A stretch of DNA of 64,000 nt from Roseimicrobium gellanilyticum (GTDB taxonomy: Bacteria > Verrucomicrobiota > Verrucomicrobiia > Verrucomicrobiales > Verrucomicrobiaceae). Below, in pieces: positions 53,871-62,581 of the stretch. The notes under the pieces were generated by a model that was not told the DNA's origin, searched no databases, and saw nothing but the letters and a program-made list of their open reading frames with translations. The stretch spans positions 218,881 to 282,880 of the forward strand of contig NZ_QNRR01000002.1 of assembly GCF_003315205.1 (NCBI RefSeq). The letters are read 5' to 3'. Numbering within the stretch: the stretch's first letter is position 1; each line of letters begins with the position of its first letter. Position numbers and translations under genes: made by a program.

Positions 53871-54710
53871 ATGTTTGTCTGGTCCAAGCTTTCGGGAAGT
53901 ACGTGGGTGGATGCCTGGGAAGAGCGTTTCGCGGGAGATCCGCGGTTTGTCATCACCCGCATCCCGGGGCGCCACACGGTGCGCGTGGAGATGTATTGTG
54001 AGAAGAAGAAGGAGGCGCAGGACATTCAGAGCCATTTTGGCGGCGTGGTGCGCCCGGTGAAGGCCCGCAATTGGGCCGCAATGTCCGCTGAGATTCCGCC
54101 TCCTGTTAAAGTTCGCGACCGCCTGATCATCGTGGGGGACAAGGCCCAGTCCAAGCTTTCCGCGCTGAGGAAGGAGCATCCCCTGCGTCATGTCATCAGC
54201 ATTCCTGCGGACATGGCCTTTGGCACCGGCCACCATGAGACCACCTCCACGGTGCTGCGCATGCTGGTGGACATCGCGGAGGAGCGGGAGGGGACTCCCT
54301 GGACCATGCTGGATCTGGGCACAGGCAGTGGCGTGCTGGCGATTGCCGCAGAACGCCTCGGCGCGGCGAGGGCGTGGGGCTGTGATTTCGACGAGCTGGC
54401 CATCAAGGTGGCGCTGCAGAACCTGAAGCGGAACCGCACTAAGAAAGTAACGCTGGAGGTGGCGGACGTCCTCAAGTGGAGGCCCAAGGAGAAATGGGAC
54501 TGCGTGGCGGCCAATCTCTTCCACGATGTGCTGGAGGAGGCCTTCCCCAAGATGGCCCGTGCCATCAAGAAGAGCGGCACCCTCCTGATCTCCGGCATTT
54601 TGAAGACCCAAGCGGAGAGCTGCCTCAATGCGGGGCGGAAAGCAGGATTCGTCTTCGAAGAAATTGTCACCCGCGGGAAGTGGGTCACAGCGCAGGGACG
54701 GCTGGGATGA
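53871..54710 (+). CDS. prmA: Ribosomal protein L11 methyltransferase
   Basis: A 279-residue SAM-dependent methyltransferase that methylates lysines and the N-terminal amine of ribosomal protein L11. The N-terminal ferredoxin-like substrate part (residues 1-90) precedes ADMAFGTGHHETTSTVLRML, the SAM motif MLDLGTGSGVLAIAAERLG, and AANLFHDVLEEAFPKMARAI. The length is typical. It is a single gene after a small gap behind the DUF3160 gene. A truncated or divergent member of the family is possible but no residue loss is seen. Confidence 0.9.
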   Translation: MFVWSKLSGSTWVDAWEERFAGDPRFVITRIPGRHTVRVEMYCEKKKEAQDIQSHFGGVVRPVKARNWAAMSAEIPPPVKVRDRLIIVGDKAQSKLSALRKEHPLRHVISIPADMAFGTGHHETTSTVLRMLVDIAEEREGTPWTMLDLGTGSGVLAIAAERLGAARAWGCDFDELAIKVALQNLKRNRTKKVTLEVADVLKWRPKEKWDCVAANLFHDVLEEAFPKMARAIKKSGTLLISGILKTQAESCLNAGRKAGFVFEEIVTRGKWVTAQGRLG

Positions 54711-54878
54711 TTTCGGCCTGAATCCTCTACGCAGGAAACGGTTTAGGGCGACAACCGCGCAAGATGGGGCAGCCGATCCCGTTGCGGCATGGGCCCGCTT
54801 TCCTTTCACAATCGTTGACAAAGGCCCAAAGCTCTCCTTTTTGCCCCTCCCTCCAATCATTTATCCCCGCCCCTCACA

Positions 54879-56045
54879 ATGGACTTCATTGCCAAAAACG
54901 TCGCAGAACTGTCGCCGTCCCTGACTCTTTCCATCACCAGCCAGGCGAAGGCGCTGAAAAAGCAGGGCGTGGACGTGCTGAGCTTCGGCGCGGGTGAGCC
55001 TGACTTCAATACCCCGGCGCACATCACGGAGGCAGCCATTCAGGCGCTCCATGACGGCCAGACCCGCTACACCGAGAGCGCCGGTCTTCTGGAGCTGCGC
55101 GAGTCCATCGCCACGAAGCTGAGCGTGGACAACAACATTTCCTACGAGCCCTCCCAGATCAGCGTGAACTGCGGCGCGAAGCACTCCTGCTACAACGCCA
55201 TTCTCGCTGTCGTGAATCCGGGGGACGAGGTCATCATCCCCGCTCCGTACTGGACGAGCTATCCTGAGATGGTCCGTCTCGCCGGTGGCGTGCCCGTGAT
55301 CGTGGAGACCAAGGCCGAGAACGGCTGGAAGATCACCCCCGATGAGTTCGAAGGCGCGATGTCGCCCCTCACCAAGATGATCATCCTGAACTCGCCCGGC
55401 AACCCGACGGGTTCGGTGTACAGCCGCGCGGAGATGGAAGCCATCGCCGAAATCGCGCTGGGTGAAGACATCCTCATCCTTTCCGACGAAATCTACGAGA
55501 AGCTGGTGTACGCCGGCCAGGAGCACGTGAGCATCGCGTCCCTGAGCAAGGAGGTGCACGATCTCACGATCACCATCAACGGCTTCTCCAAGGCTTATGC
55601 CATGACCGGATGGCGCCTCGGTTACACCGCCGCTCCGAAGGCAATCGCGACCGCCATCGACACCATCCAGAGTCACACCACGTCCAACCCGACCACCTTC
55701 GCCCAGTTCGGCGCTATCGCCGCGCTGAACGGTGATCAGCAGATCGTGGCGGACATGCGTGAAGAGTTCGACATGCGCCGCCAGTACATGCTGAGCCGCC
55801 TGCAGAACATCAAGAACATCCGCGTGGTGGAGCCCCTTGGCGCTTTCTACTTCCTGGTGAACATCGAGCCCATCGGCATCAAGTCCGTGAACTTCGCGGA
55901 GAAGCTGCTGAGCAAGCAAAAGGTGGCCGTGGTGCCCGGCGTGGCCTTCGGTGCGGAATACACCGTCCGCTTCAGCTACGCGACCAGCCTGGACATCATC
56001 AATTCCGGCATGGACCGCTTCGAAGAGTTCTGCAACCAGCACTAA
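54879..56045 (+). CDS. Class I/II aspartate-type aminotransferase
   Basis: A 388-residue PLP enzyme of fold type I. Motifs: SFGAGEPDFNTPAHI near the start, LNSPGNPTGSVYS (Asn/Pro near the cofactor), ILSDEIYEKLVY with the PLP-ring Asp, NGFSKAYAMTGWRLGY with the Schiff-base Lys about 238, and VRFSYATS with the substrate-carboxylate Arg. It most resembles AspB/PatA-type aspartate or aromatic aminotransferases, moving amino groups between amino acids and 2-oxoglutarate. It ends with a strong terminator. Confidence 0.92.
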   Translation: MDFIAKNVAELSPSLTLSITSQAKALKKQGVDVLSFGAGEPDFNTPAHITEAAIQALHDGQTRYTESAGLLELRESIATKLSVDNNISYEPSQISVNCGAKHSCYNAILAVVNPGDEVIIPAPYWTSYPEMVRLAGGVPVIVETKAENGWKITPDEFEGAMSPLTKMIILNSPGNPTGSVYSRAEMEAIAEIALGEDILILSDEIYEKLVYAGQEHVSIASLSKEVHDLTITINGFSKAYAMTGWRLGYTAAPKAIATAIDTIQSHTTSNPTTFAQFGAIAALNGDQQIVADMREEFDMRRQYMLSRLQNIKNIRVVEPLGAFYFLVNIEPIGIKSVNFAEKLLSKQKVAVVPGVAFGAEYTVRFSYATSLDIINSGMDRFEEFCNQH

Positions 56046-56094
56046 GCTGGGCTTGGCACGGACTTGAGCAGAAGAGCCAGAAACGACTTCAGAG

Positions 56095-56126
56095 CGCGCA
56101 CGGGAGACCGTGCGCGTTCTTTTTTG
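56095..56126 (+). terminator. Rho-independent terminator of the aminotransferase gene
   Basis: A 9-bp stem CGCGCACGG-GAGA-CCGTGCGCG followed by TTCTTTTTTG, 50 bases after the stop. Confidence 0.9.
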
Positions 56127-56132
56127 CCCACG

Positions 56133-57122
56133 TCATGTGAGCGGCAGGACCTCAATTTCCAGCCGACCTCCGCTGGCATTGTCATCGGTGACCACTTGCG
56201 GAATGCCATTCAGGAGATCGAGCGAAGGCTGGTGGGTGTGACCAGCAAAGACTGCGAGAAGATTGGTGGCCGCGAGGACTTCACGATGAAAGTCGAAGGT
56301 CGTCTGCGTGTGTCCGGTTTCACGCCACTTTGGACGTCGCTCGATGGCGAAGTTCTTATCCGACCTGGCACCCCAGTCCGGATGACCACAGCCGAAGCCC
56401 ATGGGTCTCCCGGGTGCATACAGCGGAATGTGAATGAAAAGGAGCGAGGGCATGCCTCCTTGGAGCAGTCGGCGAAATTCGTTCAACTGCTCCGGCAGGA
56501 TCTCATAGGTTGAGTTATCGAGCACGATGACGCGCAGCCCCTTGATGTCGCGGGATGAGATGAGCGGATTGGCACCTCCATAGAGTGGCAGCAACCGTTT
56601 CTGGATCCATGCGTCACGGAGTTCCTGGCTGGAGCCTTCCATGCCCTCGTAGTGCCAGTCATGATTGCCTGACGTGTAGAGCCACGTGAGTCCGGATTCG
56701 AGGAGCTTTTGCGAAGCCCACTCCACATTTGCCTCGGAGGGAAAGCTGAAGAGATCTCCCGGCAGGGCGAGAAGATCCGCTTTGCTCTTCTTCGCCGAGG
56801 CGATGCCTTCCATGAAAGAGTCCTGAGGTGTGGTCGGCTGACCGGACTTCGCATGGCGTGTCTTCACGTACGCTCCGGCCATGCGCTTGCTGTACTGGCT
56901 GAAGGGTTCCTCGCGTGCATCCCGGAGGCCGAGATGAGTATCGGACAGCATGGTGATGCGCACAGGCCCAGCGAGGCCGGCACTGCGGAGGGAGACAGTA
57001 CTCTCCGTGAGAGAGAATGCATGACGTGTAGAGAGTGCAGCCTCGGACTCTCCGCCTGCCACTCCCCAAGTGGTCGCCGCGCCCAGTCCCAGTGCCGATT
57101 GTAGAAATCTCCTTCGATGCAT
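56133..57122 (-). CDS. Exported calcineurin-like metallophosphoesterase
   Basis: A 329-residue metallophosphoesterase with a signal-like start (MHRRRFLQSALGLGAATTW, Tat-type RRRFLQ). Metal motifs: LSDTHLG (first Asp/His), LPGDLFSF (second), SGNHDWH (Asn/His) and FAGHTHQP near the end. Such periplasmic enzymes hydrolyse phosphate esters or nucleotides. It converges with the aminotransferase gene and is divergent from the small protein gene at 57254. The substrate is unknown. Confidence 0.85.
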   Translation of the reverse strand: MHRRRFLQSALGLGAATTWGVAGGESEAALSTRHAFSLTESTVSLRSAGLAGPVRITMLSDTHLGLRDAREEPFSQYSKRMAGAYVKTRHAKSGQPTTPQDSFMEGIASAKKSKADLLALPGDLFSFPSEANVEWASQKLLESGLTWLYTSGNHDWHYEGMEGSSQELRDAWIQKRLLPLYGGANPLISSRDIKGLRVIVLDNSTYEILPEQLNEFRRLLQGGMPSLLFIHIPLYAPGRPMGFGCGHPDWGARSDKNFAIERRPKWRETGHTQTTFDFHREVLAATNLLAVFAGHTHQPSLDLLNGIPQVVTDDNASGGRLEIEVLPLT

Positions 57123-57253
57123 TTGAGATGAACGTTTTTGGATGAGCTGGTTTTTCCCGCACCCTGTTTTGCAACAACAAACAAAAGTTCAGAGACAATG
57201 AAGCAAATCTGGCATCGCGACTGCTTAGTGCAGATGCAGCGACCATTGTTTTC

Positions 57254-57571
57254 ATGACTTCAATAGAATCACAGCGTGTGCCTTTGTTTCAGGTGACTGC
57301 GGACCAGAGTGTCCGCGGTACGGGCAATCCCGATGAGCAGCAACGCTTTCTCGGGGAGGTCCGGTTCGTCGACTATTTCGCACAACTGATTGGCACCAGC
57401 CTGGGTATGCAGAGCATGGAGCTGGCGATCGTGGAGGATGCGCAGTCGCAGACAGCCATCTACTACGCGCCAGCGATGGGTGGGAGTCCGGCGGTGAATG
57501 GTTTCATCAGCATGAAGCGCCGTTCCTTGAGTGAATTGATTCAAACTCTTCGGGAGGAGCATCGCGACTGA
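57254..57571 (+). CDS. Small protein preceding the roadblock-like protein
   Basis: 105 residues. The pattern GEVRFVDYFAQLIGTSLGMQ, SMELAIVEDAQSQTAIYY and GFISMKRRSLSELI gives an alpha/beta profile of about 100 residues, compatible with a roadblock/LC7-type or similar dimer partner, but no clear motif is seen. It lies 17 bases before the next gene, so it is in the same operon. Function is unknown. Confidence 0.5.
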   Translation: MTSIESQRVPLFQVTADQSVRGTGNPDEQQRFLGEVRFVDYFAQLIGTSLGMQSMELAIVEDAQSQTAIYYAPAMGGSPAVNGFISMKRRSLSELIQTLREEHRD

Positions 57572-57588
57572 TTTCAGCGCGTCACTGC

Positions 57589-58329
57589 ATGTCTTCTCCA
57601 GACTCCGCCGAACTCAGCGCCGCCACGCTTCACCTCTACCGAATCACGGGAGTGGTGGGCCTTCTCTTGATGAAGAGTGGCAATCAACTCGCCAACCACA
57701 TGCCCTTTGCGGATGTGCGCACCAATGAATTGGGAGCTCATGTGATGCAGATGGCTGCAGGCTATGGGCAGGTGAAGCGCCGTGTGCGCCAGGTCCTGAT
57801 GCTCTTTGACTCGGGCACGCTCCTTATTGTGATGAAAGAGCAGATCCAACTCGCGCTGATGCTCACGCCGCAGGCGGATCTGGATAAGGCCTCCCTCGCA
57901 GCTGGGGCCTTTCTCATGGATTATGCGGCGCAGCTCGATGCCGCTGCCCCTACTGCGAAGCTGGAGAAGGAGCCGGAGAAGCCCAAGCCAGTCGCGAAGC
58001 CAGAGTCAGATCCCGTGGTGGTGCCTGTGGCATTCGCCGCGGAAGAGCCGGTGCGCGAGAAGGCGTTGATGGCGGAGCCTGTGCATGAAGCATGGCCGAA
58101 GGTGACGGCAATCCTTGAGTCCATTCTCGGCAAGGTGATGGGCAATGCGCAGGCAGTTCGACTCATCAACCGCATGAGTGAAGCGAAACATGGGAATGAT
58201 GTTTCCAAGATCAGTCCTGCCGATGCCAAGGTACTCGCAAGGGCCGTGCTGGAGCAGGTGCCCAACAAGTCGAAGCGCGATGCCCTTCTCAGCGAACTCG
58301 ACCACGCGCTTGCCGAAGCAAAACTCTGA
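57589..58329 (+). CDS. Roadblock/LC7-like protein with Pro/Glu/Lys-rich tail
   Basis: A 246-residue protein. Residues 15-115 look like a roadblock/LC7 domain (ITGVVGLLLMKSGNQLANHM, VRQVLMLFDSGTLLIVMK, ALMLTPQADLDKASLAAGAF), a fold that in bacteria pairs with small Ras-like GTPases (MglB). A charged Pro/Glu/Lys-rich linker follows (about 120-160), then a second helical domain (WPKVTAILESILGKVMG; VLEQVPNKSKRDALLSELDH). No GTPase is adjacent. It lies between a small protein and an ammonium transporter, so a link to transport control is possible but not shown. Confidence 0.5.
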   Translation: MSSPDSAELSAATLHLYRITGVVGLLLMKSGNQLANHMPFADVRTNELGAHVMQMAAGYGQVKRRVRQVLMLFDSGTLLIVMKEQIQLALMLTPQADLDKASLAAGAFLMDYAAQLDAAAPTAKLEKEPEKPKPVAKPESDPVVVPVAFAAEEPVREKALMAEPVHEAWPKVTAILESILGKVMGNAQAVRLINRMSEAKHGNDVSKISPADAKVLARAVLEQVPNKSKRDALLSELDHALAEAKL

Positions 58330-58348
58330 TCCCTTTCCGACAACCACC

Positions 58349-59923
58349 ATGATCCTCCGCGCCCCATCCATTCTAGCCACTTTAGTGGGCTTACTCAGTT
58401 TCAGCTTGTGCCTGCAAGCGCCTGCCCAATCTACTCCCGCAGATGAAACTGCACCGGCATCCGCACCGGTGCCATCAAACTACCGTATCATCATCGCGGA
58501 ACCACAGACGCCATCATCCGCAGGCATGCAGGATGTGGAGAAGCGGCTGGATCAGGTAAGCAGGATTTTGGAGAGTATGGCCGGGAAGATGGCGGCGGAT
58601 GACGTTGCCACGGCTCCAGCCACAACTGGGTCCGCTGCGAGCGTGTCTCCACCTGCGACCGCTTCATCAGTGACGCCGGATCTCATCCAGCTCGTGCAGG
58701 ACAATGCGTCCTATGTGTGGATCCTGTTGGGTGGCATCCTGGTATTCAACATGCAGGCGGGTTTTGCCATGCTGGAACTCGGCGTGTGTCGCGCGAAGAA
58801 CTCCATCAACGTGCTGATGAAGAACTACCTCGACTTCTGCATCGGCTCCATCATCTATCTGGTGATTGGCTTCACGCTGCAGTTTGGCAGTTCGTGGATG
58901 GGTTTCATCGGACTGGATCGTACCTGGCTTCCGGACTTTGCCGGTGACCACAAGGTGTGGATCTTCTGGTTCTTCCAGGTGGGTTTTGCCACGGTTTCTT
59001 GTACCATTGTTTCCGGAGCCATGGCGGAGCGTACCAAGTATCTGGGCTACCTGATCTATGCGGGTCTCTTCATGATCATCATCTATCCCATCACGGGACA
59101 TTGGGCCTGGTCCGGTGCAGGTGCGGCATGGGGTATGGCTGGCGACAAGGGCTGGCTGGAGGCGATGGGCTTCGTAGACTTCGCCGGTTCCTCCGTGGTG
59201 CATGCCTGTGGTGGTGCGTGTGCATTGGCGGGCATCATTGTGGTGGGGCCGCGGGTGGGACGTTTTGCCAAGGATGGTACGCCACGTCTCATTGCCGGTC
59301 ACAACATCCCGCTCATGGCACTTGGCGCCATGCTGCTGTGGTTCGGATGGTTCGGTTTCAATGCAGGATCCACACTGGCGGCAAATCCTTCCATGGGACG
59401 CATCGCGGTGAACACACTCATCTCGCCATGTGCAGGCGCGATCTTCGCGATGGTGGCCATGTGGTTCGCCCAAGGGAAACCGGATGTCGGCATCGCCATC
59501 AATGGATCGCTTGGTGGCGCCGTGGGCATTACGGCGTGCTGCGCGAATATCTCGCCCGGTTCGGCCATCATTGTAGGTACGGTCGCTGGGCTGCTGACCA
59601 CCGGCGCCACCATCTTGCTGGAGCGCTTGCGCCTGGACGACGTGGCGGGTGCCGTGCCCGTGCATCTCGCGAATGGATTGTGGGGCACCGTGTCGGTGGC
59701 GTTGTTTGATGAGAAGGGCTTCGATATCGGACGCCTCGGCGTCCAGGCCCTTGGCACGGTGTCCATTGCCGTCTTTGGCTTCGTTGCCGGGTTCGCGGTC
59801 TTTAAGTTCATCGACCTCACCGTGGGCCTGCGTGCGAGTGAAGAAGAGCAGATCGATGGCCTGGACTTCGCTGAGCACGCGGTCAATGCGTATCCGGACT
59901 TCCAGACCAGTGAGCGGGCGTAG
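58349..59923 (+). CDS. amt: Ammonium transporter (Amt/Rh family)
   Basis: 524 residues from the ATG at 58349. A signal peptide (1-27), then an unusually long extracytoplasmic N-terminal region (about 28-110) with a short coiled coil (VEKRLDQVSRILESMAGKM), precede the 11-helix Amt core: QAGFAMLELGVCRAKNSINV, FQVGFATVSCTIVSGAMAER, GSSVVHACGGACALAG with the first pore His, and VPVHLANGLWGTVSV with the second. It transports ammonium or ammonia across the inner membrane. It follows the roadblock-like gene by 19 bases, probably in one operon. No glnK (PII) gene is adjacent. Confidence 0.9.
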   Translation: MILRAPSILATLVGLLSFSLCLQAPAQSTPADETAPASAPVPSNYRIIIAEPQTPSSAGMQDVEKRLDQVSRILESMAGKMAADDVATAPATTGSAASVSPPATASSVTPDLIQLVQDNASYVWILLGGILVFNMQAGFAMLELGVCRAKNSINVLMKNYLDFCIGSIIYLVIGFTLQFGSSWMGFIGLDRTWLPDFAGDHKVWIFWFFQVGFATVSCTIVSGAMAERTKYLGYLIYAGLFMIIIYPITGHWAWSGAGAAWGMAGDKGWLEAMGFVDFAGSSVVHACGGACALAGIIVVGPRVGRFAKDGTPRLIAGHNIPLMALGAMLLWFGWFGFNAGSTLAANPSMGRIAVNTLISPCAGAIFAMVAMWFAQGKPDVGIAINGSLGGAVGITACCANISPGSAIIVGTVAGLLTTGATILLERLRLDDVAGAVPVHLANGLWGTVSVALFDEKGFDIGRLGVQALGTVSIAVFGFVAGFAVFKFIDLTVGLRASEEEQIDGLDFAEHAVNAYPDFQTSERA

Positions 59924-59928
59924 CACAA

Positions 59929-60222
59929 GGAGGTTAGGCGTCCCGCCTGACAGTGGGCGTTAGGCCTCCGGCCTGACCGAAAAGCTCTTTGCTGCCTTGC
60001 GCCAGAGATACACTCACCCCATCCGCGCGGTCAGCACAGAGTTGTCCTTCCCACACTGGCGGCTTACCCTCCCAGCCTCAGCGTTCTTTGCGACCTTGCT
60101 TCCTTTGGGGTAAATCCGGATTCATCGGTGCAAGGTGGCTGTTTGCATGTCGGCGCATTCTCACTCCTTTCAGTCAGACCGGAGGTTCAACGCCCATTGT
60201 CAGACGGGACGCCTAGCCTCCT
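59929..60222. repeat. Large inverted-repeat element with REP-like units
   Basis: A near 295-bp element with imperfect terminal arms: left 59929-59977 carries two units GTTAGGCGTCCCGCCTGAC (59933-59951) and GTTAGGCCTCCGGCCTGAC (59959-59977); the right arm 60174-60222 contains their reverse complements in the matching order. The interior holds a CTTTGCGACCTTGC-type tract. A related pair of units occurs at 63735-63782. It lies in the gap between amt and the ACP-like gene, whose stop codon it touches. It is a candidate non-autonomous mobile or REP-type element. Confidence 0.6.
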
Positions 60223-60677
60223 CAACCCAAACCCAGGTCTCTCACAAATTCATCCTTGTCAGAGAACTCGTCGACGCCCAGTTGCTCACGAATGATCCAG
60301 CGCACAACTTCCCGTACCTCACTACGGTTCCACTGCGGAACGTATTTGCGCCGCTTCATCAAGGCTTTGGTGCGAATCTCAACGCGGTGTTTGACCTCGT
60401 CACGCACAGTGTGGCGGGTAAACCACCCTCGTGACAAGACACTTTGCAGCTTCACTTCTCGTCGGGGAACGCCAAGCTTTGTGAAGTGGTGCTCGCGAAC
60501 ACGATGAAACTCCACCATCGAAAAGCAGGGATCACGATCCTCGGATGCGTTCACCTGCTTGCAGACCCAATCGATGGCGTCCGCGGGTGTGAACATGTGC
60601 GCTGCCGCTTCATCAGGAATATCAATCCCGAACTCCTCTTCCCAAGCCATCACCAGTTCAACAGAGTCGAGGCCCAT
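60222..60677 (-). CDS. Acyl-carrier-protein-like protein with unusual domain order
   Basis: 151 residues. The start MGLDSVELVMAWEEEFGIDI (Ser5 as the phosphopantetheine site) is the second half of an acyl carrier fold, without the usual first helix. The C-terminal end VREVVRWIIREQLGVDEFS and KDEFVRDLGLG resembles the missing first helix and loop. The order is therefore like a circular permutation, or the gene is cut from a longer tandem ACP. The middle (REHHFTKLGVPRREVKLQSV) is basic. It ends at the inverted-repeat element. No fatty-acid or polyketide genes are nearby. Confidence 0.55.
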   Translation of the reverse strand: MGLDSVELVMAWEEEFGIDIPDEAAAHMFTPADAIDWVCKQVNASEDRDPCFSMVEFHRVREHHFTKLGVPRREVKLQSVLSRGWFTRHTVRDEVKHRVEIRTKALMKRRKYVPQWNRSEVREVVRWIIREQLGVDEFSDKDEFVRDLGLG

Positions 60678-60727
60678 AGTGGCTCACCTGATGTCCGAAA
60701 ACGTAGAGCCGTCAAGGTCGCATTGCT

Positions 60728-61987
60728 TCACTTCAACTCATCCCACGACTTCAGCCCAACGATCGACAGATACTTCCTCGCCGCTTCAGTCCACTCCGGA
60801 GTACCCGCTTTCAAGAAAAGCCCGTAGATCTCGCGCTTCTTCCCCGGTGTCGCGATGCTGCCCGCCTGATTCTCCCACAGCCCGAGGCGCAGGCCGCCTT
60901 CATGGGCATGGTCCACATGGCGATGCCAGATGAGCGCATCGATGCCATCCTGCCGTGTCGTCTTCTCCCACGCGTAGGCATAGCCCGCCGCCTGCAGTTC
61001 GCCGCCATCCGGCGTCGCCAGACAGTGGATGCCCTGCTCACTCAGGATGATGCGGCGCGGTTTCCCCTGCCAGAGGAGTTCCGGTCGTTTCATGTACTCG
61101 CACGCCACTTCCAGGTTCTTGAAGGTGATGTGCGGACTGTCCGCATTTGGGAGGGCAGCTTTGTCCAGCCATGTGCGTGGATTGCCGAGATCATCGGGAT
61201 AGGGATGATGCGCCACATGCCATTCGAAGTCTCCGCGTTCGCGAGCGAGTTTCGCAAATGTATCCAGCAGGTCTCGACCCTTGCATGCCTCCTCCGCACT
61301 GATGCCGGGCATGGAAGCATTCCAGTGATGATCGAAGGACAGGTACACACGAGCGTGGGCGGAATGCTTGCGCACTTCCTCATGCGTGGCGCGCACCGCC
61401 TTCTCATACTCGCTGGCCACCTTGGCCATGGGAGCATTGCCCAGGTTGTACCACATCCAGTGGGAGTTCACCTCGTTTCCCACGATGTATCCCCACACGC
61501 GACCGTGCTCTGGATGAGCACCGCTGAAGCGGTCGGCGAGTTGGGCGATGAGTTTGCGGTACCAATAGGGTCCCTCTGCTTTCGCTGTGTTGAACGCAGC
61601 AATGTTGAACTTGCCATCCTGCCTTCGCGCTGGATGCAGCAGCAGGGCGTCCTTCTCAGCATCACCGGTAGGATAGGCTAGCAGGATGAGATACACCACC
61701 ACGCCGGCGTCGCTTATTGGCTTCACCTGCTTGTCGAGGCTTGCGAGATAGTTCTCATCGATCTTCAAATCGCCAGACTTCGATGCGTGAAACATGGCGC
61801 CGAGACTCACATTCACCGCGGCGTGATGGATGCCGAGCGCCAGCGCATCATCCACCATCTGCACCTGCAGGCCCTTCTTGCTGGGAGGGGTGGGGAAGGG
61901 GTCCGTGTTCTGTGCTGCCACGTGCCTGATAGCAGCCAGCAGCGAGAAGGTGCACACACAGGTGGTGATGAAATGACGAAGGGGCAT
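60728..61987 (-). CDS. Exported DUF5722 (glycosidase-like TIM-barrel) protein
   Basis: 419 residues with signal peptide MPLRHFITTCVCTFSLLAA. The start of the mature part KKGLQVQMVDDALALGIHHA and AAVNVSLGAMFHASKSGD matches DUF5722. The interior has VWGYIVGNEVNSHWMWYN (Glu possible catalytic acid, TIM-barrel type) and RIILSEQGIHCL (second Glu candidate), like GH5/GH42-fold glycosidases. It probably acts on polysaccharides outside the cytoplasm; the substrate is unknown. Confidence 0.75.
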   Translation of the reverse strand: MPLRHFITTCVCTFSLLAAIRHVAAQNTDPFPTPPSKKGLQVQMVDDALALGIHHAAVNVSLGAMFHASKSGDLKIDENYLASLDKQVKPISDAGVVVYLILLAYPTGDAEKDALLLHPARRQDGKFNIAAFNTAKAEGPYWYRKLIAQLADRFSGAHPEHGRVWGYIVGNEVNSHWMWYNLGNAPMAKVASEYEKAVRATHEEVRKHSAHARVYLSFDHHWNASMPGISAEEACKGRDLLDTFAKLARERGDFEWHVAHHPYPDDLGNPRTWLDKAALPNADSPHITFKNLEVACEYMKRPELLWQGKPRRIILSEQGIHCLATPDGGELQAAGYAYAWEKTTRQDGIDALIWHRHVDHAHEGGLRLGLWENQAGSIATPGKKREIYGLFLKAGTPEWTEAARKYLSIVGLKSWDELK

Positions 61988-62129
61988 GCGAGGTCACGAT
62001 AGGGAGCGCCTGAATCCCGGCAATGACGAATGCGGAGCGCCCAACAGGGCCGGAGGGTTGAATGCCGCTCATTTTATGCTCATCCACTTTCCGTCGAATA
62101 AACCCCGAGGCACCTCCGTCCATGGCGGC

Positions 62130-62573
62130 ATGAAAGCGCAACCTGCTTCACAACCTCGCTCCTCCCGCCGTTCCTTCCTGCTGTGCCTGTCCCTTCTTGC
62201 GACAGGCTTTTTCATCTTCGCCAGCTCCGCCCGGGCTGAAGACTATGTCACCCTGGTCTATCCCTCCGCCTCCACGGAGGTGCGTGTGGCCGAGGGCGAG
62301 GTCATTGAGATTGTCACGCTGCACTACGATACCGGCTTCGGCGATCAAACTCCCCAGGCCAGTGACAAGATCCCCTGCATGCGTGTGGTGCGTGGCTATG
62401 CGAATGCGCTCTTCGACGTGCCCGTGATGATCAAACACCAGGCCAACGGCGGTCGTTTCCTGATAGCCGGTCCGGCGCTCGTCTCCTTCCTGGATGTGGC
62501 CAAGCCGGCCACGCTATTGGTTACCTATCGCAGCTTCAGCTGCCACGGCGGGGATCACGACCACGCGCACTGA
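62130..62573 (+). CDS. Small exported protein with His-rich C-terminus
   Basis: 147 residues from the ATG at 62130 (MKAQPASQPR); the longer frame upstream overlaps the DUF5722 gene. Signal-like segment SFLLCLSLLATGFFIFASSA (about residues 14-34). The mature part is beta-rich (YVTLVYPSASTEVRVAEGEV), and the end reads SCHGGDHDHAH, a possible metal-binding tail. It is divergent from the DUF5722 gene. No family is recognised. Confidence 0.55.
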   Translation: MKAQPASQPRSSRRSFLLCLSLLATGFFIFASSARAEDYVTLVYPSASTEVRVAEGEVIEIVTLHYDTGFGDQTPQASDKIPCMRVVRGYANALFDVPVMIKHQANGGRFLIAGPALVSFLDVAKPATLLVTYRSFSCHGGDHDHAH

Positions 62574-62581
62574 GGCTTCGC

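Noticed and set aside
53631-54860. 409-codon minus-strand frame overlapping prmA
   Set aside because: prmA on the plus strand has clear methyltransferase motifs; this frame is a shadow.
59924-60221. CRISPR array in the repeat region
   Set aside because: Only two or three units, inverted rather than direct, with no constant-length spacers and no cas genes.
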